A stretch of DNA of 11,776 nt from an uncultured Bacteroidota bacterium. GTDB lineage: Bacteria > Bacteroidota > Bacteroidia > Chitinophagales > Chitinophagaceae. The notes under the pieces were generated by a model that saw only the letters and a program-made list of their open reading frames with translations, was not told the origin of the DNA and made no database searches. Position 1 is the stretch's first letter. Every line of letters starts with the position of its first letter. Of this stretch, positions 6,631 to 11,776 are shown in pieces. The DNA lies in NCBI GenBank assembly GCA_946479055.1, contig CAMLEX010000073.1, positions 1 through 11,776 of the forward strand, given 5' to 3'. Both the position numbers and the translations under genes were made by a program.

Positions 6631-9486
6631 TCAAGTCAATTCTACCTTTAAAAATTCAGCCGTATAACTTTCCTTATTCTTGATCAATTCTTCCGGTGTT
6701 CCTTCAAATAAAATTCTCCCGCCTCCATCGCCGCCTTCAGGTCCTATATCGATGATATGATCCGCGACTTTGATCACATCCATATTATGTTCTATCACCA
6801 AAACCGTATTACCCCGGTCTACCAATTTATTCAAAACGTCCAGCAAATGTTTTATGTCTTCAAAATGCAAACCCGTTGTTGGTTCATCCAGTATGTAAAA
6901 TGTTTTTCCTGTATCTCTTTTAGAAAGCTCAGTAGAAAGTTTGACCCGTTGCGCTTCTCCGCCACTCAATGTTACAGCTGATTGACCTAACGTAATATAA
7001 CCAAGTCCTACTTCTTCCAGCACTTTTATTTTGCGGTAGATATAAGGCACAGCCTGGAAGAATTCCACTGCTTCTTCCACGGTCATTTCCAGTACATCAG
7101 CAATGGACTTTCCTTTATAACGTATCTCCAGTGTTTCCCGGTTATACCGTTTTCCATTACATTTTTCACAATGCACATATACATCGGGTAAAAAATTCAT
7201 TTCGATAACTCTCATTCCACCTCCTTCACAAACTTCGCAGCGACCACTTTTTACATTAAAAGAAAAACGGCCTGCATTATATCCCCTGATCTTTGCTTCA
7301 GGTATGGATGCAAACAAAGTTCTTATCTCTGTAAAAAAACCACAATAAGTTGCCGGGTTACTCCTGGGTGTACGGCCAATAGGTGATTGATCTACCTCTA
7401 CAACCTTGTCAATATTATCCAGGCCTTTTACCGACTTATACTCCAATGGTGTTCCTTTAGAACCATAGGAATGATGTGAAAGAATAGGATACAATGTTTC
7501 ATTGATAAGCGTTGATTTGCCGCTACCACTTACTCCTGATACTACAATAAATTTCCCCAGCGGAAATTTTACATCTACGTTGGTAAGATTATTTCCTTTG
7601 GCTCCTTTTAATTCTAAAAATTTTCCACTGCCTTTTCTTCTTTCTGCAGGCACTTCAATTTTCAAATGGCCATTCAGGTATCCTGAGGTTAGTGTATCTA
7701 ATTTCAATAAATGTTTTGGTTCACCCTGTGCTACTATTCTACCACCATGATACCCGGCTTTCGGCCCAATATCAATCAGGTGATCGGCAGCCAGCATAAT
7801 ATCCTTATCATGTTCTACCACCAAAACACTATTACCAATATCACGGAGATTTCTCAATGCATCAATCAACCGGTGATTATCCCGTTGATGCAAACCAATA
7901 GAGGGTTCATCCAAAACATAAGTAATCCCCTGCAATTGAGAACCGATCTGTGTGGCCAGCCTGATCCGCTGTGACTCGCCACCACTAAGCGTTTTGGAGC
8001 TCCGATTAAGAGTCAGGTAAGTCAGTCCAACATCCAGTAAAAATTGTAATCGCTCTCTTATTTCCTTCAATACATCTTTACCAATAATATTCTGTTTATT
8101 GGAAATTCTTAATTCAATACCATCCAGCCAGGCCGCCAGGTTATCCAGGTTCATATTGCTTAACTCAGCAATATTTCTTCCGGCTACTTTAAACCAAAGA
8201 CTTTCTTTTTTTAATCTAGCTCCACCACAACTTTCACAAGGTTTCAATTGCATATAGTTCTCCGCCCAATTTCTCAACTCTTCCCGGTGCCCATTGTTGA
8301 ACCAACGGTTCAGCATGTTCACAATTCCTTCATAGGAGTCATGTTGTTCATTGCTTACATTTTCAAAATCAATTTCTGTTTCTATTCCTTCTTCATTACC
8401 ATATAATAAAATATTCAGCGCTTTCGAAGGAATATCTTTTATGGGTTTGGTCAATGATATTTTATTCTTTTTCGCAACTTCCTGCGCCTGCTTATAAACA
8501 AAAGCTTCCCGTTCACCACCCAACGGAGCAATACCACCTTCGCCAATACTCAATGTTGGATCAGGAATAACCGCATCCATATTAATATGAAAGGTAGTGC
8601 CTAACCCCCTGCAAACAGGGCATGCACCGTAAGGAGAATTAAAAGAAAAAGCATTGGGTGACGGTTCTTCATAACTGATACCTGTGTCTTCACACATTAA
8701 AAGTTTGGAATACTGGGTCACCTGTTTTGCATCATTCACCAAAAGAAACATAAGATCCTTTCCCAGTTTCAATGACTGTTGTACACTTTGACTCAATCTT
8801 GCTTTTAATTCATCAGTTACCTGCAACCGGTCAACCACTAATTCAATATCATGTATTTTATAACGGTCAACCTGCATCTTGGGAACAATATCTTTTACTT
8901 CACCATCTACTCTTACTTTTAAAAATCCTTTCTTTCTTACATCTTCAAACAATTCACGGTAATGTCCTTTTCGACCACGCACCAAAGGCGCCAGCAGACT
9001 TATTTTTTTTCCATGAAATTTTGTAAAAATATTTTCTACTATCTCCTCTTCGCTCCACTTCACCATCTTCTTCCCTGTATTATAAGAATAGGCTTCACCA
9101 ACTCTTGCAAAAAGCAAACGCAAAAAATCATATACTTCTGTAATTGTTCCTACAGTTGACCGCGGATTTTTATTGGTTGTCTTTTGTTCTATTGAAATAA
9201 CTGGAGAAAGGCCAGTGATTTTATCGACATCCGGACGTTCCATATCACCGATAAACTGCCTGGCATAAGCGCCAAAAGTTTCCATGTAGCGACGTTGCCC
9301 CTCAGAATAAATAGTATCAAAAGCAAGTGAAGATTTACCACTTCCGCTTATTCCGGTGATGACTACCAATTTATTTTTAGGTATTGAAATGTCAATATTT
9401 TTCAGATTGTGCTCCCGTGCTCCAAACACATCAATAACATCTTCTTTTGGCGTCTCCATATATTTAACTGGGCCTTTTAAATTCAT
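6631..9486 (-). CDS. uvrA: UvrABC excinuclease subunit A
   Basis: A full-length 951-residue UvrA (E. coli 940), the damage-recognition ATPase that loads UvrB in nucleotide excision repair. ATPase I has Walker A GISGSGKS at 45-52, signature LSGGESQR from 500 and Walker B YVLDEP at 523-528. ATPase II has Walker A GVSGSGKST at 651-659, signature LSGGEAQR from 840 and Walker B YILDEP at 864-869. The UvrB-binding insertion (about 130-250, with LVRGRKGHYRELFEDVRKKGF) is present, so this is a canonical UvrA and not the shorter UvrA2. The C-terminal zinc module is intact (Cys750, 753, 773, 776), and Cys417/420 form the middle CxxC. The first module has Cys265, 289 and 292, but Thr268 replaces the expected fourth Cys. 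Met10 (9459) is an alternative start that fits the usual N-terminal length better. The first gene of a minus-strand pair. Confidence 0.97.
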   Translation of the reverse strand: MNLKGPVKYMETPKEDVIDVFGAREHNLKNIDISIPKNKLVVITGISGSGKSSLAFDTIYSEGQRRYMETFGAYARQFIGDMERPDVDKITGLSPVISIEQKTTNKNPRSTVGTITEVYDFLRLLFARVGEAYSYNTGKKMVKWSEEEIVENIFTKFHGKKISLLAPLVRGRKGHYRELFEDVRKKGFLKVRVDGEVKDIVPKMQVDRYKIHDIELVVDRLQVTDELKARLSQSVQQSLKLGKDLMFLLVNDAKQVTQYSKLLMCEDTGISYEEPSPNAFSFNSPYGACPVCRGLGTTFHINMDAVIPDPTLSIGEGGIAPLGGEREAFVYKQAQEVAKKNKISLTKPIKDIPSKALNILLYGNEEGIETEIDFENVSNEQHDSYEGIVNMLNRWFNNGHREELRNWAENYMQLKPCESCGGARLKKESLWFKVAGRNIAELSNMNLDNLAAWLDGIELRISNKQNIIGKDVLKEIRERLQFLLDVGLTYLTLNRSSKTLSGGESQRIRLATQIGSQLQGITYVLDEPSIGLHQRDNHRLIDALRNLRDIGNSVLVVEHDKDIMLAADHLIDIGPKAGYHGGRIVAQGEPKHLLKLDTLTSGYLNGHLKIEVPAERRKGSGKFLELKGAKGNNLTNVDVKFPLGKFIVVSGVSGSGKSTLINETLYPILSHHSYGSKGTPLEYKSVKGLDNIDKVVEVDQSPIGRTPRSNPATYCGFFTEIRTLFASIPEAKIRGYNAGRFSFNVKSGRCEVCEGGGMRVIEMNFLPDVYVHCEKCNGKRYNRETLEIRYKGKSIADVLEMTVEEAVEFFQAVPYIYRKIKVLEEVGLGYITLGQSAVTLSGGEAQRVKLSTELSKRDTGKTFYILDEPTTGLHFEDIKHLLDVLNKLVDRGNTVLVIEHNMDVIKVADHIIDIGPEGGDGGGRILFEGTPEELIKNKESYTAEFLKVELT

Positions 9487-9555
9487 AAAAAATCAAGGCA
9501 ACGAAGATAAAACAAGCGGTAAAGTAAAAAGTTATAAAATAGCACTCTAAAACGG

Positions 9556-9608
9556 AATTATCTGAAAAACAAAGATTTCAGAAGTAATTATCCGATAAAA
9601 CAAGATTT
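9556..9608. repeat. Two direct 23-nt repeats in the uvrA upstream region
   Basis: Bases 9556-9578 and 9586-9608 are imperfect direct repeats, with 19 of 23 identical and a 30-base period. Both begin AATTATC and end GATTT, with GA at the same internal place. The first copy also contains CTGAAA...TTTCAG (9562-9567 with 9576-9581). They lie 70-122 bases upstream of the uvrA start and about 95-145 bases upstream of the divergent gene at 9702. Spacing near three helical turns would suit paired protein binding sites, but no known operator is recognised. Confidence 0.5.
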
Positions 9609-9701
9609 TTTTTTCAATTTTTACCAAAAAAGCATTTCTGGCACAATATTTAAATAGAATGTGACTGAAACCAGATCGCAATCATTTTAAACAAAAATAT
9701 C

Positions 9702-10484
9702 ATGAAAAAAATCGCAATCATTACCAGCGCAGCGCTTTTATTATTTACTGCTGCCGTAAATGCTCAGACGGATACCGTTCCCAAACAAACTACAGATTCT
9801 GTTGCCCAACAACCAGTTGCTACTGAACAACAAACTACGGCCAAAGTATATAATGATAAATATAACAACTGGAGCGCTGATACTTATAAGATGCAGCCAA
9901 TGCCAGAGGCATTAACTATTGAAAAAATATTTCCTGTTCTTGGTAACTATCAACTTACCGATAAAGAAGGGACAGCCTCTACAGTTTCTGTAACACTTGA
10001 TCCTTCCAATAAAGGCATCGTTTGGATCGAAGGTTTACCACAAGGAAAAATAAAAGCTACTTTAAGAAAATCTCCTGCTACTTATAAAATTCCTGTGCAG
10101 CCATTAGGCGAAGAAGCAATGGCGACTGAAGCGACAACTGAAGTTGAAGCTAAAGATGCAAAAACTGCTAAGTCATCTAAAACTGCAAAAGCAGCTCCAA
10201 AAGCAAAAGAATTACCTGAAGGCGTATTGATTTATGATAAAGATGCTAACGTATTAAACGTATGCATCGGATGCAAATACAATAACGAAGATCCTGCTGT
10301 TGCTTTTACACCAGCAGAAACTACTGATGCAGCTGCAACTGAAGAAGCAGATAAAGCAGAAAAGAAAACAACAAAAACAGCTAAGAAATCAAAAGTAAAA
10401 GTTGCGAAAATCAAACCCGTACACTATACTGGCACAAAGGTGATTGAAACTACTACTACCCCTAAAACAGAAGTTCAACAATAA
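9702..10484 (+). CDS. Exported low-complexity protein of unknown function with one CxxC
   Basis: A 260-residue protein I cannot assign to a family. Residues 1-21 form a Sec signal peptide (MKKIAIITSAALLLFTAAVNA, cleavage before QTD). Residues 22-48 are Thr/Gln-rich linker. Residues 49-135 look globular (KVYNDKYNNWSADTYKMQPMPEALTIEKIF in two blocks, then a beta-rich VSVTLDPSNKGIVWIEGLPQGKIKATLRKSPATYKIPV). A Lys/Ala/Glu/Thr low-complexity linker covers 136-170. A second short ordered piece, LPEGVLIYDKDANVLNVCIGCKYNNEDPAVAF (171-202, in two blocks), carries Cys188-x-x-Cys191. A second Lys/Thr/Ala-rich stretch then runs to the end. There is no lipobox or sorting domain, so periplasmic location is likely. 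It is divergent from uvrA and closed by its own terminator. Confidence 0.8.
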   Translation: MKKIAIITSAALLLFTAAVNAQTDTVPKQTTDSVAQQPVATEQQTTAKVYNDKYNNWSADTYKMQPMPEALTIEKIFPVLGNYQLTDKEGTASTVSVTLDPSNKGIVWIEGLPQGKIKATLRKSPATYKIPVQPLGEEAMATEATTEVEAKDAKTAKSSKTAKAAPKAKELPEGVLIYDKDANVLNVCIGCKYNNEDPAVAFTPAETTDAAATEEADKAEKKTTKTAKKSKVKVAKIKPVHYTGTKVIETTTTPKTEVQQ

Positions 10485-10506
10485 GATATTTGTATCACCG
10501 ATGAAT

Positions 10507-10539
10507 AAAAAAGAGGCTGCTGCAGGCAGCCTCTTTTTT
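10507..10539. terminator. Perfect intrinsic terminator, bidirectional
   Basis: AAAAAAGAGGCTGC (10507-10520) and GCAGCCTCTTTTTT (10526-10539) form a perfect 14-bp stem around a TGCAG loop, with six T on the 3' side and six A on the 5' side. It lies 22 bases after the stop of the gene at 9702 and insulates the SAM-regulated unit that follows. Confidence 0.95.
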
Positions 10540-10646
10540 ATAATATGATCTTACCTATTTTGATCAACAGCAACCAGCTTGAAAGTACTGCCTGTAAAAG
10601 ATTTCACTGACACTAACAATTGTTCTATTTTTTTATTGAAAAAAAA

Positions 10647-10679
10647 TTTGGCTATCTGAAACCCTGACCATTATCTTTG
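10647..10679 (+). promoter_or_regulatory. Bacteroidota-type housekeeping promoter for the SAM-regulated transcript
   Basis: A -33 element TTTG (10647-10650) and a perfect -7 element TATCTTTG (TAnnTTTG, 10672-10679) are separated by 21 bases, inside the 17-23 range usual for Bacteroidota sigma-ABfr. Transcription should start near 10685, about 15 bases before the P1 helix of the riboswitch. It is the only full match to both elements that I found in the intergenic regions of this window. Confidence 0.82.
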
Positions 10680-10699
10680 CACCAGTTCTTTTATAGATC

Positions 10700-10822
10700 A
10701 CTTATCAAGAAAGGCTGAGGGTAATGGCCCAATGAAGCCTTGACAACCTGCTAAGATTTATACGTTTTTAAATTTTATGCAAGGTGCCAATTCCATCTCG
10801 TCGTAAGGCGGGACAGATAAGT
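10700..10822 (+). promoter_or_regulatory. SAM-I (S-box) riboswitch aptamer
   Basis: The core has the conserved blocks GAGGGTAATGGCCCAATGAA, GACAACC and AAGGTGCCAATTCC. Helices can be drawn by hand. P1 is ACTTATC (10700-10706) with GATAAGT (10816-10822). P2a is AAGGCT (10711-10716) with AGCCTT (10736-10741), followed by kink-turn G/A bases. P2b is GGG (10719-10721) with CCC (10728-10730). P3 is ACCTGC plus TAAGATTTA (10746-10760) with TAAATTTTA (10769-10777), GC and AGGT. P4 is TCTCGTC (10796-10802) with GGCGGGA (10807-10813), capped by a GTAA tetraloop. The pseudoknot TGGC/GCCA (10725-10728 with 10786-10789) is available. SAM binding should lock P1 and repress the downstream Cys/Met enzyme. 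Confidence 0.96.
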
Positions 10823-10894
10823 CAGATTCAAAGCTTCAAAATATCATTCGTACAATATTGAAAAGCTCATCTGATTTATCGGATGAGCTTTTTT
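10816..10894 (+). terminator. Riboswitch expression platform: antiterminator and intrinsic terminator
   Basis: Terminator: AAAAGCTCATCTG (10861-10873) pairs with CGGATGAGCTTTT (10880-10892) around an ATTTAT loop, with T-run 10889-10894. Antiterminator: GATAAGTCAGAT (10816-10827), which includes the 3' strand of P1, pairs with ATCTGATTTATC (10869-10880) over 12 bases with one G-U wobble. The two are mutually exclusive. With SAM bound, P1 holds 10816-10822, the terminator forms and transcription stops. Without SAM, the antiterminator wins. This is classic transcriptional attenuation, as in Firmicute S-boxes. Confidence 0.93.
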
Positions 10895-10977
10895 ATTACA
10901 CACCATCCCTAAAGGGTGTTAGAAAACTCTCCGATACATTACTATTGTTCCTCTCCTGATAAGTGTTCGACAAGAAT

Positions 10978-11031
10978 ATGTCTAACAAAATTTTTAACCT
11001 GCTTCCATACGGATGGGAGCAAAATGTCTAA
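10978..11031 (+). CDS. Possible 17-residue leader ORF upstream of the PLP-enzyme gene
   Basis: ATG 10978 to TAA 11029-11031 encodes MSNKIFNLLPYGWEQNV and ends five bases before the main ATG at 11037. It lies beyond the riboswitch terminator, so it would be transcribed only when SAM is low. It contains no Met or Cys besides the start codon, so it is not an obvious attenuator peptide. It might couple translation into the main gene or be chance. Its start region (ATGTCTAACAAAAT) is nearly repeated at 11024 (ATGTCTAAACAAAAT). Confidence 0.3.
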   Translation: MSNKIFNLLPYGWEQNV

Positions 11032-11036
11032 ACAAA

Positions 11037-11776
11037 ATGAGTAACAATGCAACACAACTGATCCACAGTATTCCTGTTGATCCATTAACCGGAGCCATCG
11101 CCGTTCCTATTTATCAGACCAGCACTTTTGTGCAGGAAGCTCCGGGAGTAAATAAGGGCTATGATTATGCAAGAAGTGGCAACCCAACAAGAGCCGCATT
11201 GGAAGATATAATTGCCAAACTGGAAAACGGTAGTACGGGCGTTGCTTTCGGGAGTGGCCTGGCGGCTATTGATGCTGTAGTGAAATTGTTAAAATCCGGT
11301 GATGAGATTCTTGCTGTAGATGATATCTATGGTGGCGCCTTTCGATTATTCACGCATATTTATGAAAAATTCGGTATCGCAGTAAATTATGTGGATACGA
11401 CAGCTGTTGAAAATGTTTTCAATGCTGTTACTCCAAAAACAAAACTGATCTGGATTGAAACGCCAACTAATCCTACGCTAAAAATTTCCGATATAGAAGC
11501 CATTGCAAAAATCGCTAAAGCTAACCGGTGTTTACTTTGCGTGGATAATACTTTTGCTTCACCCGCCTTACAACAACCTCTTTCGCTGGGAGCTGATATT
11601 GTAATTCATTCCGCCACCAAATACCTGGGTGGACACAGCGATCTTATTGCGGGCTTAGTAGTAACTAAAGAAAAAGAGCTGGGAGAAAAGATAAAATTCA
11701 TTCAGAATGCCAGCGGCGCTATTCTTTCACCTTTTGATAGCTGGTTGGTAATACGGGGCATTGAGACATTGAACCT
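11037..11776 (+). CDS. Cys/Met-metabolism PLP enzyme (cystathionine gamma-synthase/lyase family), N-terminal part
   Basis: The first 246 residues of a fold-type I PLP enzyme that continues past the window; family members are about 380-400 residues long. Visible motifs are YARSGNPTR (44-52, phosphate-binding Tyr/Arg contributed to the neighbouring subunit), FGSGLAAI (71-78), DDIYGG (95-100, Tyr98 stacking on the cofactor), WIETPTNPTLK (139-149), VDNTFASP (169-176, Asp170 contacting the pyridine nitrogen), HSATKYLGGHSD (191-202, Schiff-base Lys195) and SPFDSWLVIRGIETL. These motifs do not separate cystathionine gamma-synthase (metB), cystathionine lyase (metC), O-acylhomoserine sulfhydrylase or methionine gamma-lyase. 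Control by a SAM-I riboswitch favours a biosynthetic role in methionine synthesis, so metB-like is my preferred reading. The ATG at 11037 is the first in-frame Met and gives the usual family N-terminus. Confidence 0.93.
   Translation, partial: MSNNATQLIHSIPVDPLTGAIAVPIYQTSTFVQEAPGVNKGYDYARSGNPTRAALEDIIAKLENGSTGVAFGSGLAAIDAVVKLLKSGDEILAVDDIYGGAFRLFTHIYEKFGIAVNYVDTTAVENVFNAVTPKTKLIWIETPTNPTLKISDIEAIAKIAKANRCLLCVDNTFASPALQQPLSLGADIVIHSATKYLGGHSDLIAGLVVTKEKELGEKIKFIQNASGAILSPFDSWLVIRGIETLN

Noticed and set aside
6757..9159. Plus-strand ORFs inside uvrA
   Set aside because: They are antisense to a full-length conserved UvrA and have no recognisable domains.
10900..10919. ACACC...GGTGT hairpin just after the riboswitch terminator
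   Set aside because: Only five pairs around a 10-base loop and no T-run; too weak to call a second terminator or control element.
1..11776. Mobile element, prophage, CRISPR array, tRNA or rRNA
   Set aside because: I found no transposase or integrase, no regularly spaced repeat array, no cloverleaf and no rRNA core motif.

Overview
The window looks like chromosomal DNA from a member of the Bacteroidota, most likely in or near the Chitinophagaceae. The reasons are AT-rich intergenic DNA, little use of Shine-Dalgarno sites, a -33 TTTG / -7 TAnnTTTG promoter, secreted proteins typical of the group (CHRD lipoprotein, DUF6089-like barrel, type IX secretion C-terminal domain), and several Chitinophaga-style hypothetical proteins. 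It reads as ordinary core genome. I see no insertion sequence, prophage, tRNA, rRNA or CRISPR array.

Layout. Bases 1-679 hold the 3' end of rarA (replication-associated recombination ATPase), which overlaps a group III truncated haemoglobin by one base. A 17-bp-stem inverted repeat (731-788) sits in the convergent gap before a minus-strand CHRD lipoprotein (838-1296). Divergent from that are a secreted M28 metallopeptidase with a C-terminal FnIII-like domain (1464-2816) and the acetyltransferase elaA (2868-3311). Next come an outer-membrane beta-barrel protein (3453-4403) and a small secreted protein made almost only of a T9SS sorting-like domain (4442-4828). A 411-base non-coding stretch follows; it contains a 108-nt imperfect long hairpin (5021-5128) that I cannot assign. 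Then comes a Yip1-family membrane protein (5240-5851), which shares a strong hairpin terminator with a convergent acidic protein of unknown function (5926-6486). That gene lies downstream of uvrA (6631-9486), both on the minus strand. Divergent from uvrA is a periplasmic/secreted low-complexity protein (9702-10484), closed by a perfect terminator hairpin.

The right end (10647-11776) is the best resolved regulatory unit. It has a consensus Bacteroidota promoter, a complete SAM-I (S-box) riboswitch aptamer, and an antiterminator/terminator pair that can be drawn base by base. A short leader ORF follows, then the first 246 codons of a Cys/Met-metabolism PLP enzyme (cystathionine gamma-synthase/lyase family). 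High SAM should stabilise P1, free the terminator and switch the gene off.

No new multi-gene system is evident. The items most worth a second look are the long hairpin at 5021-5128, the riboswitch with its leader ORF, the paired direct repeats upstream of uvrA, the sorting-domain-only protein, and the two uncharacterised genes flanking uvrA.
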